From an uncultured Gammaproteobacteria bacterium (GTDB lineage: Bacteria > Pseudomonadota > Gammaproteobacteria > PS1 > Pseudothioglobaceae): a stretch of 64,000 nt of DNA. Shown here in pieces: positions 42,244 through 51,393 of the stretch. The DNA lies in contig CAJVZH010000002.1 of the NCBI GenBank assembly GCA_913020715.1, forward strand, positions 101,378 to 165,377, in the 5' to 3' direction. Below the pieces are notes generated by a model. The model made no database searches. It saw nothing but the letters and a program-made list of their open reading frames with translations, and was not told the origin of the DNA. Every line of letters begins with the position of its first letter. Position 1 is the stretch's first letter. The translations under genes and the position numbers were made by a program.

Positions 42244-42842
42244 TCAGCCTGCCAAGGTGGTAATAGTTGATGTTCGACATCAAGATGATCAAGGATTCGT
42301 GCAATGACAAAATTAACCAAGTCGTCAATCGATTCAGGTTTTTGATAAAAAGCAGGGTTGGCGTCAATAATCGATACGCCTAGGCGTGCGAGTTTGAGCA
42401 TGTTCTCTAAGTGGATGGCTGAGTAAGGCGTTTCTCTTGGTACTAATATCAGTTTTTTACCCTCTTTAATCACCACATCTGCTGCGCGGTGCATGAGGTT
42501 GTCGGCATGGCCGTGAGCAATTGCTGCAAGAGTGCTCATCGTGCAAGGGCAAACCACCATTGCTCGAGGCGGGTTGGAGCCGGAAGCCACTGGGGCTGTC
42601 CACTGGTTTTTTGAAAAGACTTGGAATTGACCGTCTTTTGCACCAAAATAATCACATAGATTTTGCTCAATTTCAGCGCTGCCACTACCAAGACGTAAAT
42701 CAGTCTCCATACTGATGACAGTGCTAGCAGCTTGAGAAATCATGATGTAAATGACATCTTCTGTGCGAATTAACTGACGAATAAGGGCTAGCGTGTAAGG
42801 CATGCCGGATGCGCCAGTGAGGGCGATTGCAATTGGTTTCAT
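42240..42842 (-). CDS. ubiX: Flavin prenyltransferase UbiX
   Basis: Makes prenylated FMN, the cofactor of UbiD decarboxylases in ubiquinone synthesis. The 200 residues show the N-terminal FMN loop [26 protein letters not shown] and the conserved [17 protein letters not shown]. It is translationally coupled to msrB: the start overlaps the msrB stop by 4 bases. No ubiD is in the window. Confidence 0.94.
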   Translation of the reverse strand: MKPIAIALTGASGMPYTLALIRQLIRTEDVIYIMISQAASTVISMETDLRLGSGSAEIEQNLCDYFGAKDGQFQVFSKNQWTAPVASGSNPPRAMVVCPCTMSTLAAIAHGHADNLMHRAADVVIKEGKKLILVPRETPYSAIHLENMLKLARLGVSIIDANPAFYQKPESIDDLVNFVIARILDHLDVEHQLLPPWQAD

Positions 42843-43210
42843 TTTTTCTTGGAAAAATTAAGTGCGGCAGAATTAATGCAATAGCGCTTACCAGTGGGCG
42901 CCGGCCCGTCAGGAAAGACATGACCCAGGTGTGCGTCACACTCAGCGCAGCGAACTTCGATTCTAACATAACCCAGAGAACCGTCTTCAATTTGTCTAAT
43001 GCAGTTGTTATTGGCAAGCTCATAGAAGCTTGGCCAGCCACTACCAGAATCAAATTTTGTATCAGACTCAAACAGTACAGCGTCACAACAAATACAGTGA
43101 TAATCACCTGTTTCATAGTGGCTGTTATATTTGCCAGTGAATGGCGGCTCTGTGCCACATTCTTGGGTGACGTGAAAGGCCTCAGGGGTTAATTTATTCT
43201 TACTATCCAT
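42839..43210 (-). CDS. msrB: Peptide-methionine (R)-S-oxide reductase MsrB
   Basis: Repairs methionine-R-sulfoxide in proteins. The 123 residues have the zinc site C39/C42 and C88/C91, the [10 protein letters not shown] motif and catalytic Cys111 in [10 protein letters not shown]. It is the first gene of a two-gene operon with ubiX and is divergent from cca across 43 bases. Confidence 0.95.
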   Translation of the reverse strand: MDSKNKLTPEAFHVTQECGTEPPFTGKYNSHYETGDYHCICCDAVLFESDTKFDSGSGWPSFYELANNNCIRQIEDGSLGYVRIEVRCAECDAHLGHVFPDGPAPTGKRYCINSAALNFSKKK

Positions 43211-43253
43211 TCGTGTATTATAAGAGACCTCTTCACATTTTCAACAAATAATC

Positions 43254-44327
43254 ATGGAAATATATCTGGTGGGCGGCGCGGTTCGAGATGCGTTATTGGA
43301 TATTGCCGATACAAACACAGAAAATGATTATGTGGTTGTGGGCTCATCTCCTGACGAGATGCTGTCTTTGGGTTATCGTCAAGTTGGAAAAGAGTTTCCT
43401 GTTTTTCTCCATCCTAAGACTCACGAGGAGTACGCGCTGGCTCGCACTGAACGCAAAGTGGGTGCTGGCTATACTGGTTTTGAATTTGATACGGATGTTT
43501 CTGTTAGCCTGGAAGAGGACTTATCACGACGGGATTTGACTGTAAACGCTATTGCCAGAAGTGCGGATGGTGACTTAATAGACCCCTACGGTGGTGCTGG
43601 CGATATTCAATCAAAAACACTCAGGCATGTTTCTGAGGCTTTTAAAGAAGACCCAGTAAGAGTGTTAAGGGTTGCGCGCTTTACTTCACGCTTTTATCCA
43701 TTTGGTTTTTCGATTGCTGAGGAAACCAAGCAATTAATGGGTGAAATGGTCAGCTCTGGCGAGGTTGATGCGCTTGTTCCGGAGCGTGTTTTTAAGGAAT
43801 TATCGTTATCCTTATCTTATAATAAACCTGCTGTATTTTTTGATGTTTTGTTGGAATGTGGTGCTTTTCAAAAGCTTTTCCCTATGCTTGATGCGACAAA
43901 AGGTGGTATTTTGCATATTGCTGATATAGAGGATACCAATGAGGCTGTGCGTTTTGCACTTTGGCTCTATCAACAGGATCTTAGTGCCGTTCAAAGTCTG
44001 TGCTCTCAACTGAAGTGCCCTAAGGAATATCAACAATTAGCAGAACTTAGCGCCGAGTGGTATCCAGTGGCAAAAGTCTTATTTAATCAGTCTGCTGATG
44101 CCATCTTAAACTTTATTCTTGGTACAGATGCACTGCGTCGACAGCAGCGCTTTGAGCAATTATTAGAAGTGTTTGATTGTTTGGGAATTAATACTTATCC
44201 AATCGAGCAATTGGTTGGCGCGTTAAAACAAATCGATGTGTCGAAACTCAACAAAGCACAAATAGTTAAAGAATTGGCTCGCGAGCGCCTAGGTGTGATC
44301 CAGTGTTTTCTCGACTCGACACAGTAA
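43254..44327 (+). CDS. cca: CCA tRNA nucleotidyltransferase without an HD domain
   Basis: Adds or repairs the CCA end of tRNAs. The 357 residues are close to E. coli Cca over the first 220 (IYLVGGAVRDALL, FPVFLHPKTHEEYALARTER, EEDLSRRDLTVNA, EDPVRVLRVARF). Two things are unusual. The metal-binding pair that is DxD in E. coli reads ENDY here (Glu23, Asp25). The HD phosphohydrolase part of the E. coli protein (about 412 residues) is absent: after FPMLDATKGG the chain goes straight to a short helical region. It should keep nucleotidyltransferase activity but not the phosphatase/phosphodiesterase activities. Confidence 0.92.
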   Translation: MEIYLVGGAVRDALLDIADTNTENDYVVVGSSPDEMLSLGYRQVGKEFPVFLHPKTHEEYALARTERKVGAGYTGFEFDTDVSVSLEEDLSRRDLTVNAIARSADGDLIDPYGGAGDIQSKTLRHVSEAFKEDPVRVLRVARFTSRFYPFGFSIAEETKQLMGEMVSSGEVDALVPERVFKELSLSLSYNKPAVFFDVLLECGAFQKLFPMLDATKGGILHIADIEDTNEAVRFALWLYQQDLSAVQSLCSQLKCPKEYQQLAELSAEWYPVAKVLFNQSADAILNFILGTDALRRQQRFEQLLEVFDCLGINTYPIEQLVGALKQIDVSKLNKAQIVKELARERLGVIQCFLDSTQ

Positions 44328-46787
44328 ATCGTAGTCGCAATAATTACAAGCATTTTTTTCAGGCAACACATCTGCCATACCTTGTTGGAAGTTCAGACTT
44401 GCCTTGCTTAGTGTTTCGCGCCAAGTATTTAATTGCGCATCCCAGTCCGGCATTTTTGTTTGTGCTTGTTTACTACTAGGCAGTATTTCTCTATCTTTGG
44501 CAACGGCTTTAAATACACACTCACTGGCATTGATTTGCGCAAAAGCAATGCCATCGACTTCATTACTAATCGCGTATATTGGTAGTTGCGCTTGTTCAAT
44601 CACCTCTCCTGTGATTTGACTGAGTGCGCTCTGGCCGGTTTTGTAGTCGATAATAAGCTTATCGCCGTTGTCTAATTGATCCATTCGATCGAGTTTGGTG
44701 GCGAAGCTCAAGCCCTCAATACAAACCTCAACAACCGATTCTGTGGCGACAACTGTGAAATCTGTTCTTTTTTCTTCGAGTGCCAAATACTGTTTAATGA
44801 CACGAATAATACGATCCTTTTCTATCGCCTGATAGTTTTGATCGGTAGTGCCGATAGCACTCAACGTGTGAGCCTCGATAAGTTGGTTAATTGACTTATC
44901 GGAAAGCTCTTTAACTGCTTTTGCGGTCGAAATTTCCGTAAAAATTGTTTCTAGGATTTTGTGAATCAGTACACCTTGCTCGGCTCTATTCAAACCCAGG
45001 TGATCTAACTCAAATTCTTCGATTTTTAATCGTCTAACAAAACCCTTAAAGGGGCAGCTCATTTGGTCTTGCAGTGTTTGCACGCCCTGTTTGATCGCCC
45101 TGTTTTTTAGTCGTGGTGCGCAGGTGTCATTCACAGTGGTTAGCGCCCGCTCCTGTGGTGCAATGGGTGTATTTTCGACACACGGCTCAAAATCTAGCAG
45201 CGGCATGGCAATTTGCTCTCGACCGTCGTTTGTTTCTGCAAAACTAAAGTGGATATCGCCACCCAATTCTTTGAGCTTACTGAGGGTACTGACGGCATTT
45301 GTCTGAATGAGATCAAATGTTGAGCTGGGTAAATGAAATTCACTACAAACATTGGCGGGAATAAATAATGGAAATTTAACAACACCTGGGAGAAAGTCAC
45401 TTGTCATGTTTGACACCCAAACTGCATCAAAATGTAGCCCTTCCGCTTCAAGTGCGCCCAAAATGTGAATATTGGCATCACCGGCCTGAGGCTGAAAAAT
45501 AACGGCATCAAAATGTTTTCTGAGTAAGTCAACACACTCCTCAAAAGTCATTTGGCGTTTTAGCGCCGGATTTTGATTGAGAATTAAACTTTCGTTTTGA
45601 AATTTCTCAAATAATTGATACTCAGTACTACTAAGCACTCTATCCGATCCAAATGCCCAAATATCGAGCAGCTGATAAAGACTCTCAAGCCAATTCTCAG
45701 ATAGCGTACGCCGTTTATTTATTATCTGACTAATGCTTAGTATTTGCTCTTTCAATATTGGACAATCGGTCATTAGTGCTATTAATTGTTTGATGGTGAA
45801 CTGACTCTTGCTCCGACTCAATAGCATGTTTATCAAAAGACTTCGATTGTTGGCCTCGATATTGGCGCCTTTAATGTAGGGCGAAGAAATTACTCGACAA
45901 AGATTGTCAAGCTCGATACTGCCTCTCATGATTTCATTTGAAAGGCCGATCACTTTGAATAAGTGGCGAATTAAAGGGTATTGTGAAAGTGAATTTCCCA
46001 GCGAGATATTAAACGGCTTTTGTTGAGTTTCTATTGCATGTGAACCAAAGACTTCATCAAAAATTGAGGATACTTTGTGTTGTAATTCACTTAAATTTGG
46101 AATAACAACAGCAATTTGATGTTGTGGGTTCTTGGTGCTTTTCGCCCTAGACCACTCGGCAATGGATTGTAATTCCATTTCAATTGTGGGGTGGCTTGTC
46201 GCCTTGTAGGTGCCATTAGTTTGAGATAATTCTAACTCTTGGCTTTTCAGAAGATCAAACAATTTGCTTTGTTCTGGCGTGAGTTTTTTAATGCCGTAAT
46301 GATAATAATTAGCCGCTGGTGTTGACTCTTTAAGGGCTTGACCTGTCTCCAAGAAGAGATCTGAAGAGTCAATGAATTGTGATTGTTTTTTTATTTGAGA
46401 AAGTTTATCGATCCAGCTCACAAATAAAGAGCTTGGAGAGTTGTGATAATTGATAATTTTTTCTTTTGGAATAAAGTGTGTTTTCATCAAGCGGTAACAC
46501 TTGATTGCCTCGTCTGTAACAGACCCTGGGTTTTGTGTTGCAGAGTCACTGATTAATTCGCTAAGCAGTATTCTAAGCTCATAATCTGAAAGCAAACGAA
46601 GTGAACTCTGAGGATTGAGCTGAGACCAGGTCTTTTTAAGAAAGGTCGAATATGAGTATATGTTGGGCATTTTGATTGCCCCAAGTTGCTCAATAATTGT
46701 GCGTTTAAAGGCTAGTGCTTGGCGATTGTTGGCGACAATGATTGTGTCATCGGCTTGAATGCTTGAAAGGTCAAGCTTAACCCTCAT
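44289..46787 (-). CDS. AddB-like nuclease/helicase-derived protein (probable DNA repair protein)
   Basis: An 832-residue protein of the AddB/RecB-nuclease lineage. The N-terminal half is helicase-like but lacks a Walker A motif (VANNRQALAFKRTI at that point). The C-terminal 250 residues form a PD-(D/E)XK nuclease: GVLIHKILETIF, KLDRMDQLDNG, LIIDYKTGQSAL and QLPIYAIS. Four cysteines (one in MSCPFKGF, three in CNYCDYDLLC) match the iron-sulfur staple of AddB. No addA partner is adjacent, which fits a stand-alone protein found in Gammaproteobacteria next to ordinary genes. It overlaps cca tail to tail by 39 bases and follows engB by 2 bases. Confidence 0.85.
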   Translation of the reverse strand: MRVKLDLSSIQADDTIIVANNRQALAFKRTIIEQLGAIKMPNIYSYSTFLKKTWSQLNPQSSLRLLSDYELRILLSELISDSATQNPGSVTDEAIKCYRLMKTHFIPKEKIINYHNSPSSLFVSWIDKLSQIKKQSQFIDSSDLFLETGQALKESTPAANYYHYGIKKLTPEQSKLFDLLKSQELELSQTNGTYKATSHPTIEMELQSIAEWSRAKSTKNPQHQIAVVIPNLSELQHKVSSIFDEVFGSHAIETQQKPFNISLGNSLSQYPLIRHLFKVIGLSNEIMRGSIELDNLCRVISSPYIKGANIEANNRSLLINMLLSRSKSQFTIKQLIALMTDCPILKEQILSISQIINKRRTLSENWLESLYQLLDIWAFGSDRVLSSTEYQLFEKFQNESLILNQNPALKRQMTFEECVDLLRKHFDAVIFQPQAGDANIHILGALEAEGLHFDAVWVSNMTSDFLPGVVKFPLFIPANVCSEFHLPSSTFDLIQTNAVSTLSKLKELGGDIHFSFAETNDGREQIAMPLLDFEPCVENTPIAPQERALTTVNDTCAPRLKNRAIKQGVQTLQDQMSCPFKGFVRRLKIEEFELDHLGLNRAEQGVLIHKILETIFTEISTAKAVKELSDKSINQLIEAHTLSAIGTTDQNYQAIEKDRIIRVIKQYLALEEKRTDFTVVATESVVEVCIEGLSFATKLDRMDQLDNGDKLIIDYKTGQSALSQITGEVIEQAQLPIYAISNEVDGIAFAQINASECVFKAVAKDREILPSSKQAQTKMPDWDAQLNTWRETLSKASLNFQQGMADVLPEKNACNYCDYDLLCRVEKTLDHT

Positions 46788-46789
46788 TC

Positions 46790-47395
46790 CTAGTTCTCAT
46801 GGTTGTATTCGAACAATCTATCAAGGTGTTGCCATATCTCCTCTAGCCCGGTTTTCTTCAGTGCTGAGAAGAGTTGTACAGTGACATTGGGCAAGTCTTT
46901 TAGGGCTTTTTGCACGCTAAGTCGAGTGTTGCTTGCAGCGCCTTTTTTTATTTTATCCGATTTGGTAAGGATTATATGTGTGGGCACCTCATTGGAAGTA
47001 CACCATTCAAGCATCATCTCATCGTAAGGCTTCAAAGGGTGGCGGCAATCCATTACTAAAATTGCCCCTCTTAAGCACTTACGTTTTTCAAAGTATTCGC
47101 TCATGTCTTTATGCCATTTTTCTTTGATTTTGTGAGGCACTTTGGCGTAGCCATAGCCAGGTAAGTCAACCAAACGGCGCTCTTGATCCAGTTCAAAGAA
47201 CACTAAGTGTTGCGTGCGTCCTGGCGTGCGTGAGACTTTTGCTAATTTTTTTTGACCCGTTAGGGCGTTAATGGCGCTTGACTTTCCGGCATTGGAGCGG
47301 CCGGCAAAAATGACTTCATAGCCTTGATCGTCTGGGCAATTTTTGAGCGAAGGACAAGATAAGATAAATTTGGCTTGTCGATATGGATTAGACAT
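46790..47395 (-). CDS. engB: Ribosome biogenesis GTPase EngB/YihA
   Basis: GTPase needed for 50S assembly, about 201 residues from ATG 47395. It shows G1 GRSNAGKSS, the G2 threonine in [10 protein letters not shown]3 DLPGYG and G4 LTKSDK. An in-frame GTG at 47443 would add 16 residues, but a TATAAT-like box lies between the two (about 47412-47425), and the N-terminus from [13 protein letters not shown] fits the family, so the downstream ATG is preferred. It is divergent from the thioesterase gene at 47569. Confidence 0.93.
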   Translation of the reverse strand: MSNPYRQAKFILSCPSLKNCPDDQGYEVIFAGRSNAGKSSAINALTGQKKLAKVSRTPGRTQHLVFFELDQERRLVDLPGYGYAKVPHKIKEKWHKDMSEYFEKRKCLRGAILVMDCRHPLKPYDEMMLEWCTSNEVPTHIILTKSDKIKKGAASNTRLSVQKALKDLPNVTVQLFSALKKTGLEEIWQHLDRLFEYNHEN

Positions 47396-47568
47396 AGGTG
47401 AGGTGTTGACTCGAGTAAAGATATTATAGAGCTTTCCCTCCACCTAAATGCGCAAGTATTAACCGTGTAAACGACGCTTGTTTTCGTATTGTGTAGAATT
47501 TATTGCGGAAAAGGTATAGCTATAGAGTCCGCCACAAGTAACATGTTTTTTATAAATATAAGGAATCT

Positions 47569-48102
47569 ATGGATAACGAGATTTATTTGAAACGAGAGTA
47601 TAAAGCGTTTTCACCAGAGGATGATTTGTCAGGGCCTTTGAGGTTGTATCAAGCTAATGTGCACCAAGATTGGATCGATTATAACGGCCATATGAGCGAG
47701 TCGTTCTATCTCTATGCTTTTGGCGATGCTTCCGATGCACTTTTTCGTTACATCGGTATTGACGAGGCTTATAGACAAAGTGGCAAGTCGTTTTATACCG
47801 TTGAAACACACATTAATTATTATCAAGAAGCATCGAAAAGTGAGCCGCTGCATTTCACCACGCAGTTGCTCGGACTTGACGCTAAACGCTTACACTTTTT
47901 TCATCAGATGTTTCATGGCGAATCGAACGAATTACTGGCGACAACTGAACAAATGTTATTGCATGTAGATATGAACGAGGCAAAAGCCAGCGCTATCGAT
48001 ACACCTGTTTTTAGTGTTCTTGAGAATATCTGGAGTGAGCATCAGAAGCTATCGCCACCCAAGCAGCAAGGGCGAGTGATGCGCATTCCAAGCAAAAAGT
48101 AA
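47569..48102 (+). CDS. Hotdog thioesterase related to betainyl-CoA thioesterase
   Basis: A 177-residue hotdog enzyme. The stretch VHQDWIDYNGHMSESFYLYA, with DASDALFRYIGID after it, matches the thioesterase that in carnitine degraders releases glycine betaine from betainyl-CoA, and the C-terminal domain of some carnitine dehydrogenases. It is the first gene of a four-gene cluster with an acyl-CoA dehydrogenase, an NDP-forming ligase and caiD. Start ATG 47569 follows AAGGAATCT. An acyl-CoA of the carnitine/betaine type is a likely substrate. Confidence 0.82.
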   Translation: MDNEIYLKREYKAFSPEDDLSGPLRLYQANVHQDWIDYNGHMSESFYLYAFGDASDALFRYIGIDEAYRQSGKSFYTVETHINYYQEASKSEPLHFTTQLLGLDAKRLHFFHQMFHGESNELLATTEQMLLHVDMNEAKASAIDTPVFSVLENIWSEHQKLSPPKQQGRVMRIPSKK

Positions 48103-48137
48103 ATCCGATATAACGAAATCAAATTTAGGAGAATTTT

Positions 48138-49298
48138 ATGGATTTTGGTCTTTCAAATGAACAGCAGATGATTATTGATTCTGTTCGCAGTTTTGTTGAG
48201 CAAGAGCTTTATCCGCATGAATCAGAGGTTGAAAAAACCAACCGAATCGATGACGGCGTGGTGGCAAAAATTAAACAAAAATCCATTGAGTTAGGTCTCT
48301 ATGCGGCCAATATGCCGGAAGAATTTGGTGGCGGTGGTCTGGATTCTTTAACGCTTTGCTTAATGGAAAAAGAACTGGGCAGGGCTAACTTCGGCTTGCA
48401 ATATATTGTTGCCCGCCCTAGTAATATTCTATTGGCTTGTCAAGGTGAGCAGGTAGAGCGTTATTTATTGCCAACCATTCGTGGTGAAAAGGTTGATTGC
48501 TTGGCGATGACCGAGCCCAATGCGGGTTCTGATGTGCGATCAATGCAGTGTAAGGCCGAGCGCGATGGCGATCACTTTATCATTAATGGCTCCAAGCATT
48601 TTATTAGTCACGCCGACATGGCGGATTATGTTATTTTGTTTGCTGCCTCGGGCGTGGAAGAGTCATCTCGCGGAGTGAGGAAAAAAATTACCAGTTTTTT
48701 AGTTGATATCGGTACGCCGGGTTTTACCGTAGAACCGGGATATAACAGCGTCTCTCACAGGGGTTACCATAATTTCATTTTGAATTTTGACAATTGTCGC
48801 ATCCATGAATCACAAATGCTGGGCGAGGAGGATCATGGCTTTGATGTTGCTAATGAATGGCTGGGCGCGACGCGCTTATCCGTGGCAGCGATGTGTCTTG
48901 GAAGGGCGGAAAGGGCACTTGAAATTGCCATAGAATGGGCCGCAACTCGTGAACAATTTGGACAACCCGTGGGTAAGTTTCAAGGTGTTTCTTTTAAATT
49001 AGCGGATATGGCGATGGAATTACAAGCTGCTGAATTATTAACTCTGCGAGCAGCTTGGAATGATTCACAAGGGAATATGAGCAACAGTGACGCGGCTATG
49101 GCAAAACTTAAAGCCAGCGAAATGTTGGCCATGGTATCCGATGAGGCTATTCAAATTTTAGGCGGTATGGGGTTGATGGACGACATGCCTTTGGAGCGAA
49201 TTTGGCGTGACCACAGGGTTGAACGAATTTGGGATGGTACGAGTGAGATTCAGCGCCATATCATTTCCAGATCTTTATTGCGACCGCATGAAACATAG
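48138..49298 (+). CDS. Acyl-CoA dehydrogenase, CaiA-like context
   Basis: Flavin-dependent dehydrogenase of 386 residues with the standard order: CLAMTEPNAGSDVRSMQ, the FAD-binding ATREQFGQPVGKFQGV, and QILGGMGLMDDMPLERIWRD. The base that is Glu in medium-chain enzymes (YEGTSEIQR) is Asp366 here (IWDGTSEIQ), as in some branched or hydroxy-acyl enzymes. It lies 35 bases after the thioesterase gene and its stop touches the next coding region. In this cluster it could act as a crotonobetainyl-CoA reductase or an unrelated acyl-CoA oxidiser. Confidence 0.9.
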   Translation: MDFGLSNEQQMIIDSVRSFVEQELYPHESEVEKTNRIDDGVVAKIKQKSIELGLYAANMPEEFGGGGLDSLTLCLMEKELGRANFGLQYIVARPSNILLACQGEQVERYLLPTIRGEKVDCLAMTEPNAGSDVRSMQCKAERDGDHFIINGSKHFISHADMADYVILFAASGVEESSRGVRKKITSFLVDIGTPGFTVEPGYNSVSHRGYHNFILNFDNCRIHESQMLGEEDHGFDVANEWLGATRLSVAAMCLGRAERALEIAIEWAATREQFGQPVGKFQGVSFKLADMAMELQAAELLTLRAAWNDSQGNMSNSDAAMAKLKASEMLAMVSDEAIQILGGMGLMDDMPLERIWRDHRVERIWDGTSEIQRHIISRSLLRPHET

Positions 49299-49303
49299 TG
49301 TCA

Positions 49304-51361
49304 ATGAGTCAAGCCAGTCTTAAACGTTTAATTTCACCCAAGACAATTGCAGTTTTTGGGTCTCGAGGGGCTGATTTTGCCATTCGAGAGACCCAAAAAA
49401 TGGGCTTTAAGGGTGAAATTTGGGCAATACACCCTCATAGGGAAACGCTAGAAGGGCTGGATTGTTATAAGTGTGTTCAGGATCTGCCAGGTGCGCCGGA
49501 TGCGGCTTTTGTGGCAGTCAACGCGGACGCAGCGATTGAAATTGTTTCACACCTTAGCGCTATTGGTGCGGGTGGTGCGGTAATGTACGCTTCTGGTTTT
49601 GGTGAAGTCGGCGAGGCGGGAGATGACAGAACTCAACGACTCATTAAAGCCGCTGGCCATATGCCAATTATTGGCCCGAATTGTTACGGCCTTATCAACA
49701 ATTTAGATAATGTTGCGTTGTGGCCGGATCTTCATGGCTGTTGCGCTGTTGAAAAAGGCGTGGCTATTATTACCCAAAGCGGCAATATCGGCCTTAATAT
49801 GACGATGCAGTCCATTGGGCTGGATATTGCTTATGTGTTTACTTTGGGCAACCAAGTGGATACTGATGTAGCCGGTGTGATGGGTGCCATGCTTGACGAC
49901 CCTCGGGTAACGTCCATTGGCCTGCATATTGAGGGCATAAAGGATATTAAGGCATTTGATGTTGTTGCTAGGCGAGCTTTAAAGCAAAAAATTCCTATCG
50001 TGGCAATAAAAAGCGGTCGAACGGAGGCTTCGGCAAAAATTGCACTCAGTCACACCAGTTCCTTAACAGGTGCAGATCAACTTTTCGACGTTTATTTTGA
50101 GCGTCTTGGTATTGCAAGAGTGGATACAGTGCCAGAGTTTCTTGAAACCTTAAAACTCCTCAGCATTATTGGTCCACTTGACCATAATGGTGTTGCCTCT
50201 ATGAGTTGTTCTGGTGGTGAAGCGGGGATGATGGCAGATTTAATTGAGAGTCTTGATATTTGCTTTCCAAATCTTGAAGGCTCTCATAAAGCGGCAATTC
50301 AGAGCACTTTGAATGATTATGTCGAGGTTAGTAATCCGCTGGATTACCATACCTTTGTTTGGGGTGATCGAGAACAAACGACTGCATGTTTTTCGGCGAT
50401 GATGCGCGGAGATTTTGCTGCAACGATGCTGTTACTGGATTGGCCAAAAACAGATGAAACCAATCAGTGGGAGTGGGACACGACAATGATGGCGCTTGCC
50501 GATGCAATGAGGCTGACGGCAAACAAGGGGATCGTACTTTCTTCAATCGCAGATTGCATGCCACAACGAATTATCGATAAATGCTTGGAGCACAATATTG
50601 CGCCGATGATTGGTTTGGATACTTGTCTGAAAGCACTTCATCACGCTTATCGATGCGCCAAAGCATTTGCAAAAAAGCCATTAGCGCCAATTCAGATATT
50701 AAATAATGACAATAGTCGGTTGTTAAATGAAGTGGTATTAAATGAATTTAATGGCAAGCAAAAGCTGGCTGAAGCTGGCTTAAAAACCCCTTCTGGGCAC
50801 AGTGTTGTCAGTGCAGCTGGCGCGTTAGATGCGGCTGAAAATTTAGGCTACCCTGTGACTGCGAAAGTGCTTAGTGAGAGCATCAGTCATAAAAGTGAAT
50901 TCAATGGTGTTAGGCTTAATATTGCCGATAAAAAAGCCTTGGTGCAAGCCGCAGGTGAATTGCTGGAAATTGAACCCACTCTACTAATTGAGACAATGGT
51001 TGAGAGTGTAGTTGCGGAGCTTATTGTTGGGGTAAATACAGATCCATTATTTGGTAATTATTTGGTTTTAGGTTGTGGTGGCGTGTTGGTGGAATTGCTC
51101 GATGATAGCGCACCCCTGCTGATGCCAGTTTGCCGAGAAGATGTGATGCAAACATTGTCGCAGTTAAAGATTTACCCACTGCTTGAGGGTTATCGAGGCA
51201 GCGCTGCTGGCGATATTGAAGCAGTTATCGACAGTGTGATGGCCATTGTGAGTTTTATCGAAGCGCACAAAGTCTTGGAGTTGGATATTAACCCATTACT
51301 GGTTCTTAATAAAGGAAAAGGTGCGATTGCGGTGGATGCACTGGTTAAACTAAGGCAGTAA
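49304..51361 (+). CDS. NDP-forming acyl-CoA ligase (CoA-binding plus ATP-grasp)
   Basis: A 685-residue fused ligase: an N-terminal CoA-binding Rossmann domain (PKTIAVFGSRGADFAIRETQ), a succinyl-CoA-ligase-like middle with GVAIITQSGNIGLNMTM and LSHTSSLTGADQLFDVYF (the phosphohistidine loop region), and a C-terminal ATP-grasp domain (from about 470; GYPVTAKVLSESISHKSEFN and LGCGGVLVELLDD). ATG 49304 is preferred; a GTG at 49298 overlapping the previous stop is possible, and neither has a good ribosome-binding site. In the cluster it would do the CoA activation that CaiB/CaiC do in E. coli. Confidence 0.88.
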   Translation: MSQASLKRLISPKTIAVFGSRGADFAIRETQKMGFKGEIWAIHPHRETLEGLDCYKCVQDLPGAPDAAFVAVNADAAIEIVSHLSAIGAGGAVMYASGFGEVGEAGDDRTQRLIKAAGHMPIIGPNCYGLINNLDNVALWPDLHGCCAVEKGVAIITQSGNIGLNMTMQSIGLDIAYVFTLGNQVDTDVAGVMGAMLDDPRVTSIGLHIEGIKDIKAFDVVARRALKQKIPIVAIKSGRTEASAKIALSHTSSLTGADQLFDVYFERLGIARVDTVPEFLETLKLLSIIGPLDHNGVASMSCSGGEAGMMADLIESLDICFPNLEGSHKAAIQSTLNDYVEVSNPLDYHTFVWGDREQTTACFSAMMRGDFAATMLLLDWPKTDETNQWEWDTTMMALADAMRLTANKGIVLSSIADCMPQRIIDKCLEHNIAPMIGLDTCLKALHHAYRCAKAFAKKPLAPIQILNNDNSRLLNEVVLNEFNGKQKLAEAGLKTPSGHSVVSAAGALDAAENLGYPVTAKVLSESISHKSEFNGVRLNIADKKALVQAAGELLEIEPTLLIETMVESVVAELIVGVNTDPLFGNYLVLGCGGVLVELLDDSAPLLMPVCREDVMQTLSQLKIYPLLEGYRGSAAGDIEAVIDSVMAIVSFIEAHKVLELDINPLLVLNKGKGAIAVDALVKLRQ

Positions 51362-51393
51362 GTTTTTTTTTAAATATTAACTAAATTAATTAT

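Noticed and set aside
47515..47524. Palindrome TATAGCTATA in the engB/thioesterase intergenic region, flanked by GCGGA and TCCGC.
   Set aside because: Short and AT-rich; likely a chance promoter-like sequence with no second copy nearby.
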